Below, in pieces: positions 41,681 through 52,470 of a stretch of DNA of 64,000 nucleotides (the stretch's first letter is position 1; each line of letters begins with the position of its first letter). Under the pieces are notes generated by a model, which was not told the DNA's origin, searched no databases, and worked only from the letters and a program-made list of their open reading frames with translations. The position numbers and the translations under genes were made by a program. The DNA is from Saprospiraceae bacterium (GTDB taxonomy: Bacteria; Bacteroidota; Bacteroidia; Chitinophagales; Saprospiraceae): positions 1,406 to 65,405 of the forward strand of contig JARGNR010000018.1 in NCBI GenBank assembly GCA_029212405.1, written 5' to 3'.

Positions 41681-42576
41681 TCTGACTTTTTACTGGCTTG
41701 GTACAGTGTCTCTTTTTCAATATCCGTTAAACTATCGTATCCCTTCCTTTTTATCTTATCAAGTATGGCATCTACTTTTTGCTGCATAGTGCCATCAGAA
41801 TCCGATCGATGGTCGGTCATAGTTTTTATCTTATCCGATTTAAACTTCACTTTTAAATTCGACTTTCTTTTGGGTCTGGAATCCACATAAAACAACCCAC
41901 TAATCCATTCCAACGATCCATTTATAATATTGGCAAGTTCATTTCTACTGCCTATCTGATTATAATACAACCATCCCATCACCATTCCTCCCAAATGCGC
42001 AATATGCCCTCCAGTATTCGAATTCTTACCAATGAAAACCAAATCCATTAGAATGAAGGTTAATACAATATATTTTATTCGAACTCTACCTATAATTGGA
42101 AAATGAAACTCTTTGTCGGGATTTATTCTTCCTGCAACAATCAGCATTGCCATAACTGCTGCTGATGCACCGACCATATATGTCCCCAAATACCCAATTA
42201 AAAAATAATAGGAAAGGATATACGCTGCAGCTCCCACTAGTCCACCAATCAGATAAATAGGAATAATGTGTTTGCTACCAATCATATCCTCTACGATCCT
42301 ACCAAACCAATAAAGACCTATCATATTCCAAAAAATATGACTGAACCCTGCATGGACAAACATATAGCTAAATATAGTCCAAGGTTTAAAAAGCAATGCC
42401 AAAGGATTTCCTGGTACCGCAATCCAATGGACCATTGTATTTCCGTAAAATGTCGGCGCAAAAGCTCCGATCAATGCAGTCACCACAAAAACGGCAACAT
42501 TAATGATTATAATTCTCATAATTATATCACCTGATCGAAAAGCATTTTTTATATCTTCTATGATGGATGTAAACAT
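41677..42576 (-). CDS. Rhomboid family intramembrane serine protease
   Basis: FVHAGFSHIFWNMIGLYWFG, MVGASAAVMAML (catalytic Ser), GGHIAHLGGMVMGW (His). Confidence 0.92.
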   Translation of the reverse strand: MFTSIIEDIKNAFRSGDIIMRIIIINVAVFVVTALIGAFAPTFYGNTMVHWIAVPGNPLALLFKPWTIFSYMFVHAGFSHIFWNMIGLYWFGRIVEDMIGSKHIIPIYLIGGLVGAAAYILSYYFLIGYLGTYMVGASAAVMAMLIVAGRINPDKEFHFPIIGRVRIKYIVLTFILMDLVFIGKNSNTGGHIAHLGGMVMGWLYYNQIGSRNELANIINGSLEWISGLFYVDSRPKRKSNLKVKFKSDKIKTMTDHRSDSDGTMQQKVDAILDKIKRKGYDSLTDIEKETLYQASKKSE

Positions 42577-42577
42577 A

Positions 42578-43192
42578 TTAACGCAAATTAGCCATTTTCC
42601 AATGATGTATCATAATAAATCCTACAAGAGCTCCACCTAAGTGCGCAAAATGCCCGATTCCTCCTGGTATAGTGTCCGTAATTCCAGCGTAAAGTGCATA
42701 GACGATCGAGAAAATACCAATGTATTTTGCCTTTACTTGAATAGGAATAGGAAACAACGTCAATGTTTTGTTTGGAAACATGGTGGCAAAAGCCAAAATA
42801 ACTCCATACAAACATCCAGAAGCACCTACCGAAAAGGTGTTTGTAACATATCCTGTCGTATAAAAGTTAAAAATATCAATCCCTACACTTAAAAATGAAG
42901 CTCCTAATCCAGCAATTATATACAGCGTGAAAAATCGCTTGGTCCCTAGTACCATTTCCGTTGCAGGTCCCAACATGACTAACCCCAGCATATTCATAAA
43001 TAAATGTGTAAGATCAGCATGCATGAACATAGAAGTCACAATCTGAAACGGATAAAAGAAATCCGATTGATAAAAAAATAGAGCTCCTAGCATGCCATAT
43101 CCTCTCCACATATCTGGCATTGTTTGAATACCAATGAATATAATGACATTGATAAACAACATATTTTTGACTACATCAGTGAGTCTTAGCAT
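42578..43192 (-). CDS. Rhomboid family intramembrane serine protease
   Basis: FMHADLTHLFMNMLGLVMLGP, SVGASGCLYGVILAF (Ser), GHFAHLGGALVGF (His). Confidence 0.92.
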   Translation of the reverse strand: MLRLTDVVKNMLFINVIIFIGIQTMPDMWRGYGMLGALFFYQSDFFYPFQIVTSMFMHADLTHLFMNMLGLVMLGPATEMVLGTKRFFTLYIIAGLGASFLSVGIDIFNFYTTGYVTNTFSVGASGCLYGVILAFATMFPNKTLTLFPIPIQVKAKYIGIFSIVYALYAGITDTIPGGIGHFAHLGGALVGFIMIHHWKMANLR

Positions 43193-43439
43193 TTCCTCTT
43201 TTTTGTTTAAAACGTATTTATGAACTCCGTTTATGTAATTTCATGAAGTATACAACGCACAATTATATTAAAGGATTTTGGAATTGTGAAGTATTTTCGA
43301 CGAATCATTTAAATGTCCTCTTTAAGTTTGAAAAAGTATAAATTTCTACTACCAATCATAAAAAGACGATTTTGATACTGATTTAGACTAAACCTCAACT
43401 ATCCAATAAGAATAAGGAGATTTCATATGTTTATCTTTC

Positions 43440-44261
43440 TCAATTATCCTTAACCGATATTCCATTTTCATCTATGTAATAGGTCTTGAGTTTTGAAATA
43501 AAAAATCTTGAAAATCCATTTTGCATACCTTCCATCTCAGATTTCTCATATAGGTCAATATAATACTGATAGTAAACTCCATTTTGTACAAAAAAAAGAT
43601 ATTTACCAAAAATTTGCACATAATCAATATCCTTTTCTGGGATTAATCGAATAAACTGCCCGAAATTATCAAAGATCAAAATACCCAACTTTGGGTCAGT
43701 CATTGCAACGATATTTCCTCGTTCTACTAAATGTACAGGATCTATCATTCCTAAATTTAAATCTGTAAGTCGATTGCTCTCCGTTTGCTTTTGCACCAGA
43801 TCGTTTACTTTAACCAAGGTTTGACTGATAGGGTCAAAAAGCCATATTTGGTTATCATTTGATCGTGCTACTACAGAGACATCCAAATATTCAGAAATAC
43901 TCAAATCAATGGTATTTATTTCTGCTAGTGTATTATCTAACACCAAAATCCGGTTAAAGTCTTTTATGAAACATAAGATTTTCTGAGGATTTGTAGCATC
44001 AATACTCTCTATTTCACCAATCTGATTGTTTGAATAGTCAAATTGCTGATCAAGCGATTCTCTATATTTTAAAATCTTATTCCCCTTGGTTAGAATATAA
44101 ATGTTCTCTAGGTTATCAATATGTACGTCCACGATCTTTTCCACAATATCATAGGCAGCTTGCTGTTTAGCAAGGTTCTGTTGTTGAGTACTTGCACATC
44201 CTGGCAACAACAACAATAATCCAAAAAAGCCAATACATTGAAACCATCTCATTCTATACAT
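43440..44261 (-). CDS. Putative lipoprotein, beta-propeller-like
   Basis: FFGLLLLLPGCAST lipobox; repeated short beta units. Confidence 0.65.
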   Translation of the reverse strand: MYRMRWFQCIGFFGLLLLLPGCASTQQQNLAKQQAAYDIVEKIVDVHIDNLENIYILTKGNKILKYRESLDQQFDYSNNQIGEIESIDATNPQKILCFIKDFNRILVLDNTLAEINTIDLSISEYLDVSVVARSNDNQIWLFDPISQTLVKVNDLVQKQTESNRLTDLNLGMIDPVHLVERGNIVAMTDPKLGILIFDNFGQFIRLIPEKDIDYVQIFGKYLFFVQNGVYYQYYIDLYEKSEMEGMQNGFSRFFISKLKTYYIDENGISVKDN

Positions 44262-45019
44262 TGAGTTTTATCTTCTAACTCATAATACCTTAACGAAAAT
44301 TCTCCCTGATCTAATACTCCATAGCTTTGAAAATATAGCCAGTCTCCCAATCCAAAATACGTTGAAGTTTTGTTACTTAATTGTACTTTTAAAGGTAGAT
44401 GCCTATGACCAAACACAAAATAATCAGGTTGAATGCTTTGTAGTTTTCGTTCTGCATATTGCACCAACATTTCTTTATCTCGACCCAAAAACCGATTGCT
44501 ATCTCCTCCTAATGCTCTTGATTTGTGACTAAATCTTTTCATTAGCCAAATTCCAAAATTAGGATGTAATCTCGCATAGGCCCATTGACAGATAGGATTA
44601 CTAAAGACCTTTTTAATCAATTTATACCCAATATCATTTGGTCCTAGGCCATCTCCATGCCCAATGAAAAATTCTCTTCCTTGTAATCTACGTTGAATAG
44701 GTTTATAATAAACGGGTATCCCAAATTCTGATTCAAAATAATCAAACATCCACATATCGTGATTTCCTGTAAAAAAATAGATAGGAATATCCTTATCTCT
44801 CAATTCTGCCAATTTCCCAAAAAACCTTGAAAACCCTTTAGGAATGGTAGAGCTGTACTCAAACCAATAATCAAAAATATCGCCAACTAGATATAGAGCT
44901 TCCATTTCATCTTGCACCTCAGAAAGCCACTTAACAATTTTCTTCTCTCTTTCAATACTAGTACATGCGCCATCCGCTCCCAAATGAAAATCCGATGCAA
45001 AGAATATTTTTTTGCTCAC
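44249..45019 (-). CDS. UDP-2,3-diacylglucosamine diphosphatase (LpxH-like metallophosphoesterase)
   Basis: IFFASDFHLGADG, LVGDIFDYWFEY, FFTGNHDMWMFDYF, FIGHGDGLGP, VFGHRHLPL. Confidence 0.9.
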   Translation of the reverse strand: MSKKIFFASDFHLGADGACTSIEREKKIVKWLSEVQDEMEALYLVGDIFDYWFEYSSTIPKGFSRFFGKLAELRDKDIPIYFFTGNHDMWMFDYFESEFGIPVYYKPIQRRLQGREFFIGHGDGLGPNDIGYKLIKKVFSNPICQWAYARLHPNFGIWLMKRFSHKSRALGGDSNRFLGRDKEMLVQYAERKLQSIQPDYFVFGHRHLPLKVQLSNKTSTYFGLGDWLYFQSYGVLDQGEFSLRYYELEDKTQCIE

Positions 45020-45040
45020 TCACTTATCTTTTTCAAAATA

Positions 45041-45571
45041 CTAGTCAACGAATCTTTCGTCTACCTCCATCACTGTTCCACATTGTTTGCATGTCCGCAT
45101 CTCCTCAGAACCATAATATTCTTTAAACCTTGGTAAAAAATCCTTTTCAATATTCTTCAACTGGAAGTAGGATTCGTGTAATTTGGAATTACATCCATCA
45201 CAAAACCACAGAAGGCCATCTCTTTCCGTTGCTGAACGTTTTAATTCAACCACCAACCCTATTGAACCTTCTGATCGCATTGGAGAATGTGGAACTTTGG
45301 CTGGAAGTAAAAACATTTCACCTTCATTAATTGGAATGTCTACAGCCTTGCCATCTTCTTGAATCCGCACAACAATATTACCCTCTAATTGATAAAATAA
45401 TTCCTCGGTTTCATTATAGTGATAATCTTTTCGAGCATTCGGCCCTGCTACAATCATTACAATATAATCTCCCGCCTCTTTGTAAAGATTACGATTTCCA
45501 ACAGGAGGTTTTAGCTCATGCCTATTTTCATCTATCCATTTTTGTAAATTAAAAGGTCTTGCGATTCCCAT
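45041..45571 (-). CDS. 3-hydroxyanthranilate 3,4-dioxygenase
   Basis: FNLQKWIDENRHELKPPVGNRNLYKEAGDYIVMIVAGPNARKDYHYNETEELFYQLEG...KVPHSP; C-terminal CDGC and CKQC rubredoxin-like knuckles. Confidence 0.93.
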   Translation of the reverse strand: MGIARPFNLQKWIDENRHELKPPVGNRNLYKEAGDYIVMIVAGPNARKDYHYNETEELFYQLEGNIVVRIQEDGKAVDIPINEGEMFLLPAKVPHSPMRSEGSIGLVVELKRSATERDGLLWFCDGCNSKLHESYFQLKNIEKDFLPRFKEYYGSEEMRTCKQCGTVMEVDERFVD

Positions 45572-45707
45572 AGTCTTGATGTTTATTTTAAAACTAAAGT
45601 TATTGTTTTTTTTTAATTCACTAGAATTGATTTCAGGTTGGTTTTCTAATACTTCATGTAAAGTTTAAAACACCATTTAGAGTAGCCTAATGTTTACCGA
45701 AGATCCA

Positions 45708-46250
45708 CTATACTCGATCCAAGGCAATAAATGGCCGTTCTGGGTATTCAATTTTAATCGGATCTCCTGGCTTCACCTCCCCACTCTGGATTACGATTCC
45801 CATAATACCAGACTTTCTGATTAATGTACCATCAGTCTCTTTTTCTAAAACCGCATTCGTCAAACCTGCTTGCAAATCATTCAATTGATTGCATGGATTT
45901 CTAAGTCCGGTTACTTCGATTATCGCATCCGTTCCTATTGCCAACTTTGTTCCTTGGGGTAAACTTAGAATATCAATCCCTTTGGTAGTAATATTTTCTC
46001 CAATTAGTCCTGGTGTCACCACAAAACCTTTCGACTCTAATTCAGCAAAAAGCTCTGAGTGTATCAAATGGACTTGTCGCAAATTTACAGGTCTAGGTTT
46101 GATTTTCACCCTAGATCTATGCTTTACTAGTGCTCCGCAATGTGCATCACCTTCCACTCCCAACCCTTGTAATAATTGGATAGAGTCAACTTGATATTTA
46201 CTAAAGGTATGGGTCGGAGAAAGATGAACTGCAATTACAGATGCCTTCAT
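45708..46250 (-). CDS. MOSC domain-containing protein
   Basis: GVEGDAHCG, NLRQVHLIHSE, PGLIGENITTKGID, EVTGLRNPCNQLN. Confidence 0.88.
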   Translation of the reverse strand: MKASVIAVHLSPTHTFSKYQVDSIQLLQGLGVEGDAHCGALVKHRSRVKIKPRPVNLRQVHLIHSELFAELESKGFVVTPGLIGENITTKGIDILSLPQGTKLAIGTDAIIEVTGLRNPCNQLNDLQAGLTNAVLEKETDGTLIRKSGIMGIVIQSGEVKPGDPIKIEYPERPFIALDRV

Positions 46251-46378
46251 ATAATATATTTTGTTTTATAACTTAACTCAATCTGAATGAATAATTAATT
46301 ATCTAAATCAACTCAATATTATAACGTAATAATATTGAATCATATTTCCACATAGAATGTTATCTAACTTCTTACTTT

Positions 46379-46386
46379 TACATTTG
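46379..46386 (+). promoter_or_regulatory. Putative Bacteroidota -7 box TAcaTTTG upstream of aroC
   Basis: TACATTTG match to TAnnTTTG, about 20 nt upstream of the aroC ATG (46405). Confidence 0.4.
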
Positions 46387-46404
46387 GATTACAACATACA
46401 TAAC

Positions 46405-47496
46405 ATGGCTGGAAATACATTTGGAACACTTTATAAAATCACTACTTTTGGGGAATCTCATGGCAAAGGCATTGGAGTGGTAATTGATGGATGTCCATCT
46501 GGACTTAAATTGGATGTTGATCATATTTTTTCAGAATTACAGCGACGTAAACCTGGACAATCCAAAATAGTCACTCAACGCCATGAAAATGAAGAATTTG
46601 AAATTTTATCAGGAGTCTTTGAAGGAATAACAACAGGTACCCCATTGGCAATATTCATAAGAAATCAAGATCAAAGGTCAAAAGATTATAGTCATATTGC
46701 AAAAAAATTCAGACCCAGCCATGCCGACTATACCTATACTCAAAAATACGGTTTGAGAGATTATCGAGGTGGAGGACGATCGAGTGCCCGAGAAACCGCT
46801 GCTAGAGTTATTGCTGGAGCAATTGCAAAGCAAGTACTGAAGACCTTAAATGTAAAAGTAAACGCATTTGTCAGTCAAGTTGGCACCATTACACTGCCCG
46901 AAGAGATAACAATAGACCTCAACAAAACCGAGGATAATATTGTGAGATGCCCTCATCCTCAAACGGCAGAAAAAATGATTCAATTGATATCTCAAATCAA
47001 GAAAAAAGGAGATACGATCGGTGGAAAAATTAGTTGTGTTGTAGAGAATTGTCCTGTTGGAATAGGTGCTCCTGTTTTCGACAAATTACACGCAGAATTA
47101 GGCAAAGCTATGTTGAGTATTAATGCGGTAAAAGGATTTGAAATCGGTAGCGGATTTTCGGCAGTTCAAATGCTTGGTTCTGAACACAATGATGCCTTTG
47201 AAAGCATTGATGGTAAAGTGAGTACTAAAACGAATTATTCAGGTGGAATTCAGGGAGGAATAAGCAATGGAATGAATATCAATTTTAATGTTGCTTTCAA
47301 ACCTGTCGCCACTATTATTCCTGCGCAAGATTCCGTTGATGAGGCTGGAAATAAAACCACCGTAGAAGGAAGAGGCAGACACGATCCATGTGTCGTACCG
47401 AGAGCCGTGCCCATTGTAGAGTCAATGGCTGCACTTGTTATTCTAGATCATATTATGATCAATAAAAGTACAAAACTTGATGATTTAAAATCTTGA
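46405..47496 (+). CDS. aroC: Chorismate synthase
   Basis: [33 protein letters not shown]...[14 protein letters not shown]...[18 protein letters not shown]; internal ATG at 46405 matches the family N-terminus better than 46357. Confidence 0.97.
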   Translation: MAGNTFGTLYKITTFGESHGKGIGVVIDGCPSGLKLDVDHIFSELQRRKPGQSKIVTQRHENEEFEILSGVFEGITTGTPLAIFIRNQDQRSKDYSHIAKKFRPSHADYTYTQKYGLRDYRGGGRSSARETAARVIAGAIAKQVLKTLNVKVNAFVSQVGTITLPEEITIDLNKTEDNIVRCPHPQTAEKMIQLISQIKKKGDTIGGKISCVVENCPVGIGAPVFDKLHAELGKAMLSINAVKGFEIGSGFSAVQMLGSEHNDAFESIDGKVSTKTNYSGGIQGGISNGMNINFNVAFKPVATIIPAQDSVDEAGNKTTVEGRGRHDPCVVPRAVPIVESMAALVILDHIMINKSTKLDDLKS

Positions 47497-50400
47497 TTAT
47501 TGGCTATCGACGGATTCACCAACAGAGTTTCTAAATTGTTGTGACATGGTTTGTTTAAAATCGGAAAGGGTTCCAAACTCAGTCCTATACCCCAATCCCA
47601 ATCCATACCTTTGTCGTCTATTCCCTTCAATCTCGTCCAGATCATATCGACCATACATCCTCAATTTCAACTTTCTATCATCGGTCAAGAAATATTCCAA
47701 CACAAAATCGCCTATAAAATAATTTCCTCCAATGAATACATCTTCTCGCACATAATTTCCACTTAAATCCAACGATAATCGCTCATCTAAAAACTTGAAT
47801 CGATTCTTGAGACTTACTTCAATTTCATCGGGTAGTATATCTGCTTCATTATTACTAACTCCATTGAATGTATTTTTACGCAATCCAATATCAAAGTCAA
47901 TACCAGAGATCAATCCATTATCTGCAAGTGCTTCATTCAATAGTCCCGTAAACAAAAGAGAGAGTTGGCTGGATACAAATTCACTTAAAGTTCCAATCCC
48001 TGCACTTCCAATATCGGCTCCACCCAAATTGATCTGACTGCTTGTTCCAGGTAAAAAGGAATTGAAAACTATCAAACCCAATACTTGGCTATTCAACTCT
48101 GCCTGATTGGCATTTAGAGTCCTCAATTTACTCTGAGCTACATTCCTCAACTCACTATCCAAATCTGGAAAATTAAGTCCAAAATTCACTTTAGGATTAT
48201 ACAAAGTTCCTCCAAGATTCAGTATTAATTCTACCTGTGTTTTACTTCTAGAAGAGTTCTCTAATTTGGGATTATCAGTGACAAACTCACTCAAGAACAC
48301 TTCCATGGATGTTCTTACTTGATAATCTGCATTAATAGACAATGTTGCATTGATTGGGTCACCTGTCCAACGAATCTGCCCCCCTCGCCTTACTTTAAAT
48401 GGTTTGGCCACAGCTCCTAATGCAGTAAAAAGATATTCTCCTCTTTCAATTTCATACGTTCCATACATATCAAAATCGCCATATCTGGTAATATTCATTT
48501 TAAGATTCCCTCTCCCATTTCCTTGAATAATATCTCCCCTACTTTCATCAAAAATTATATTAACTCGAGCAGCTGGAGTCATGGTCAAATCTATCTCTAT
48601 ATCTAGTCCTTCAAATCTAAATTCACGATCTTTTTTGATCACATCTATGACCATTTCTTCTCGAGTAATAAACTGAATAAAATTCTTATCCGTCGAGGTT
48701 TCCCCTTCCCAAATAGGAATATTGAGTACACTTTCTTCTTTTGCAGTTGCATTAATTTTCATATTGACCAAATGAAATGGCCCTGTAAAATTCACCTGCA
48801 TATCTCCCTTACCCAAACCATAATAGAGTGGGTTGTCAAACTTTGTGGTATTCAAGGCAATCACATCTTGTCCCGAAATCGTAGCGTCTATTGTAAAATC
48901 TCTAAACAGATCATGATTCAAACCTCCATCGATCGTCCCAACCCCTCGTTCTGGATCCAATATTTCAGCTCCAGTTAGATCTACTACCTTTTCGGTCAAC
49001 CTCACTTCTTGATTTTCAAATGTATAATCTACTCCTGTATAGATGATAGTTACACCGCCATTCAATAGGCCTTTACCATCTAACTTCAAGTTGGAAATAG
49101 GTCCATTTACATCAACTTCTAAGTCTACACCGCCATAGGTATTCTTTATCCCATCTCTTATAATATACTCAAAAATGTGCAAAGGAAAATGGCTGCCTTT
49201 CACCTTAGCATCTACATAATTGTCTTTTTCTGGATCAATCGTCGCATTTACCAATAGATCATGATGTGTGTTTCCTAAAGACATCAATAATCCCGCGGGT
49301 TCACCATTATCTTTACTCATATCTAATTCCAATGCTCCATAACTGTCCCCGTTAATGGTGAAATCTTCTATGTACAGATTGGCAATGATATTTTTATCTA
49401 CATAAACATCATCAACATATAAACTAAAATCTCCTTCCCCTGCAAAATCCATTTTATCGTAATCAATAATTCCGCTTATCGTGGAAAAATTAAAATCTGA
49501 TAAATACAGGGCAATTCCTTTATTTTCCACATCATCTATCGCAATCGATCGATATCCGTCCGTTATATTTAAATTGTTAATGGAATGATAGGAACTACCT
49601 ATAATTACCTCATTGTCAGGAGCAACAGACCACACCCCTCCTAATGCTTCTATTTCGTTATCCGTAATATTGATTTGGTACCCTTTAGGATGAGGTATTA
49701 TTCTTCCCTCAACATCTATACTTTCAAGTGAATCAACAATCTCAGTTGTACTAACCAAGAAATTTACTGTATCCCCTTTCATGGTACTTTGAATATCTAT
49801 TGGATTGTAGGAGTCACTACCAATAACTGTAGAATCAATATTTATCAATACATCTCCACTTTTATTATCACTGCTAATTAATACTTGACTGAACCAAAAA
49901 CTGTTATCCTGAATTTGAAAATATGGCACTGTAGATGCAAAGGATAAATCTCCTCTTTTTGTATCCAAAGATCCCTTAGCCTTAAAATTTTGGGTTGACA
50001 TTTCTTCAATCCCAAATAATTCAAAAAAATTCTTGCTTTCAAATATGCTGATATCAAATCTTAAATCTTGAACGTCCTCTTTTTTCGGTGCACTTACTTC
50101 CCAATTTTGAGTAAAGTGGGGATAACTTTGTTTGAGCAAATACTTCGTAGCAGGAAGAATGGTTTGCAAATTATAGTACCCTTCTAATTCTACGCTAGCA
50201 ATATCTGAAAACAATTTTATTTTCCTATTATCATTCGCAGTTTCGTATGCTGTCAATGATATGGTATCCATTTGATAGATCGTATCGTTCGTATTAACCA
50301 ATAAATCACTCGCTATCATATTCCCTACAATATCATTGATACTGTTGCCATAGCCATTGATATCAACACTTCCTTGTATACTCAATGGCTTCTTTGATAG

Positions 50401-52323
50401 ATTCAATGTGTATAAATCAACATTCTCAATATTTGCCTTAAAGTCCAAATGAGGTACACTATCCCTTAATTCAATATTTCCATCAAAGACAAAATCTATA
50501 TTTTCGTCAGATATACTAAATTCTCCATTAAACTTATTTTTATCCACTTGGGCATCCATGACGAAGTCTCTGTATTCATAATCTTTGAATGTCAGTGATT
50601 CAACTGTAGCAAACAATTCTGCATAAACTGAGTTTAATGTCAAGCCTTTTCCATCAGTAATGCTGGCTGAGAAATCTACAATACCAAAATCTTCATTATC
50701 CGTCCACCGTCCCATATCAAATTGCTCCAGGCTCAACTCTCCACTGTATTGAGCAAGACTACTTCCATCTTTTATGTCTAAACGCATATCCATAAATGCA
50801 TCCCCTACCGCTGAGTTAAGTGTACCATAGGCAACAAAATCTTTCAAATACCCATCAAAATTTCCTTTAAACTTTATTTTCCCCAGCTTATTGAAATTAT
50901 CCGGAGGATTAAACCCTGGAATGAAAGACTTCAAAAAATTCATGTCTGTTTCTAAAGATTTCATACCGAAATGAAAAAACTCTCCCCCTTTCCGTGTAAT
51001 GTTTCGCATCGAGAAATTTGCTAGAAAATTCAGTTTGTTCCCAACTCCAATTTGCATATTCCTCCCAATAAGATGATCAATTGGCCCACTAACTTGCCCT
51101 GCCAAACGTACGGATCTATTCTTATTTTGAATAAAAAAGCTACTTGTATTTAGATTTTTTACAAAATGCATCAAATCACCAAAATAGAGTCTACTCGATT
51201 TAAAGTTCGCTTTCAATTCAACCTCTTGCTCAAATCGATTAAAATCATCAAATGAATCAAATTCCAATGAAAGAGACTCACTGAGATTAGTTCGGTCTGT
51301 TATAAAGGAAAACCTTGGAAATCGAATTGCGTTTGAATCTATTTCAACCCCTCTACAGGTAAGAGATTCAACTTTAAATCCTTTGTCATCAACAAAGTTG
51401 AACTTATTTAAGTCAAATCGGATGTCAGTTTCATTTTTAAATACCAACCGCGCAACTTTAAGATTCAAATCAGCTAATTCAAAATGATTAAGATCTAAAA
51501 TATCCTCAACTGTGGGTATCTTATTGTAATCATTCATTGAAAACACTCCTCCCATAATCTCAAAATAGCCAACTTTTACTGCCAGCGATGTACTGTCATC
51601 TTGAATGGCAGTTTCGATTTTTTTGACAGTCTCGATTTCAGTATCTAACTCAATCGACTCTCCATATTTTTTTAGGCGTATAACTGGTTCTTCTAATATA
51701 AGTTGTTTTAGATCTAGGAGATTATTCTTGAGGAAAGTATTAACTTCCAAATATCCATATTTAAGTTGAACGGATTGGCTTTCACTTGCATTCTCATCTA
51801 TCAATTCCAAATTCAAATTATAGACCTCCAGTTCGTACAAATTGATATTCAGAGGATCACCACCTTTTTCATTTGATGAAGGCTGAACAAATTTTTCCAA
51901 TATGACATCTAAATTACTCTTTGATTCACACTCGTATTTTACAATTCTCACTGTAGGGTTTTCCAACACTACTTTATTTAGAGAAATTGCATTGTCAAAA
52001 AGGCTATATAGACTCTTTGAGAGAGAAATATTGAGTGCATCTGCCACCATAATCGTATCCCCATTTCCTTCCGTCAATTGAAAACCTTCTAGTTTTAATC
52101 CTCTACGAATACTTATATCGATATGATCAATAGAAACCGCTCCATCGATAGAAGAATTGATTCTATTTGTAGCGTAATTTTTAATTGCATTTTGGACGGG
52201 GGTGAGCTGGATTAATAAAAAAATAAGGATTGGGGTACCTACTAAAAGTAATAGTGAATACTTCAAAAGCCGCCTCCATTTGAAGGTCTTTTTGTTTTCA
52301 ACTTTTGATTGCTTTTCTTTCAT
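47497..52323 (-). CDS. Translocation/assembly module TamB (DUF490) family protein
   Basis: 1608 aa; N-terminal TM, AsmA-like start, long beta-rich body, C-terminal TamB motifs (GRGNLKMNITRYGDFDMYGTYEIERGEYLFTALGAVAKPFKVRRGGQIRWTGDPINATLSINADY). Confidence 0.93.
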   Translation of the reverse strand: MKEKQSKVENKKTFKWRRLLKYSLLLLVGTPILIFLLIQLTPVQNAIKNYATNRINSSIDGAVSIDHIDISIRRGLKLEGFQLTEGNGDTIMVADALNISLSKSLYSLFDNAISLNKVVLENPTVRIVKYECESKSNLDVILEKFVQPSSNEKGGDPLNINLYELEVYNLNLELIDENASESQSVQLKYGYLEVNTFLKNNLLDLKQLILEEPVIRLKKYGESIELDTEIETVKKIETAIQDDSTSLAVKVGYFEIMGGVFSMNDYNKIPTVEDILDLNHFELADLNLKVARLVFKNETDIRFDLNKFNFVDDKGFKVESLTCRGVEIDSNAIRFPRFSFITDRTNLSESLSLEFDSFDDFNRFEQEVELKANFKSSRLYFGDLMHFVKNLNTSSFFIQNKNRSVRLAGQVSGPIDHLIGRNMQIGVGNKLNFLANFSMRNITRKGGEFFHFGMKSLETDMNFLKSFIPGFNPPDNFNKLGKIKFKGNFDGYLKDFVAYGTLNSAVGDAFMDMRLDIKDGSSLAQYSGELSLEQFDMGRWTDNEDFGIVDFSASITDGKGLTLNSVYAELFATVESLTFKDYEYRDFVMDAQVDKNKFNGEFSISDENIDFVFDGNIELRDSVPHLDFKANIENVDLYTLNLSKKPLSIQGSVDINGYGNSINDIVGNMIASDLLVNTNDTIYQMDTISLTAYETANDNRKIKLFSDIASVELEGYYNLQTILPATKYLLKQSYPHFTQNWEVSAPKKEDVQDLRFDISIFESKNFFELFGIEEMSTQNFKAKGSLDTKRGDLSFASTVPYFQIQDNSFWFSQVLISSDNKSGDVLINIDSTVIGSDSYNPIDIQSTMKGDTVNFLVSTTEIVDSLESIDVEGRIIPHPKGYQINITDNEIEALGGVWSVAPDNEVIIGSSYHSINNLNITDGYRSIAIDDVENKGIALYLSDFNFSTISGIIDYDKMDFAGEGDFSLYVDDVYVDKNIIANLYIEDFTINGDSYGALELDMSKDNGEPAGLLMSLGNTHHDLLVNATIDPEKDNYVDAKVKGSHFPLHIFEYIIRDGIKNTYGGVDLEVDVNGPISNLKLDGKGLLNGGVTIIYTGVDYTFENQEVRLTEKVVDLTGAEILDPERGVGTIDGGLNHDLFRDFTIDATISGQDVIALNTTKFDNPLYYGLGKGDMQVNFTGPFHLVNMKINATAKEESVLNIPIWEGETSTDKNFIQFITREEMVIDVIKKDREFRFEGLDIEIDLTMTPAARVNIIFDESRGDIIQGNGRGNLKMNITRYGDFDMYGTYEIERGEYLFTALGAVAKPFKVRRGGQIRWTGDPINATLSINADYQVRTSMEVFLSEFVTDNPKLENSSRSKTQVELILNLGGTLYNPKVNFGLNFPDLDSELRNVAQSKLRTLNANQAELNSQVLGLIVFNSFLPGTSSQINLGGADIGSAGIGTLSEFVSSQLSLLFTGLLNEALADNGLISGIDFDIGLRKNTFNGVSNNEADILPDEIEVSLKNRFKFLDERLSLDLSGNYVREDVFIGGNYFIGDFVLEYFLTDDRKLKLRMYGRYDLDEIEGNRRQRYGLGLGYRTEFGTLSDFKQTMSQQFRNSVGESVDSQ

Positions 52324-52470
52324 TAATTATATAACTGCTTTACAAAGCAAAATATCTTTCAAAAATAAGGTTTAACAGTACCTTAATGTACATTTTGTGA
52401 AACTATTTTAATCCTTAGATTTCTCTTCTCTTTTATTGCACAATAACAGCGATTAAAAATGGATTTCATA

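Noticed and set aside
43193-43439. AAGGAG plus ATG (about 43428) as a small ORF
   Set aside because: Encodes only about 8 residues before a stop and overlaps the end of the opposite gene.
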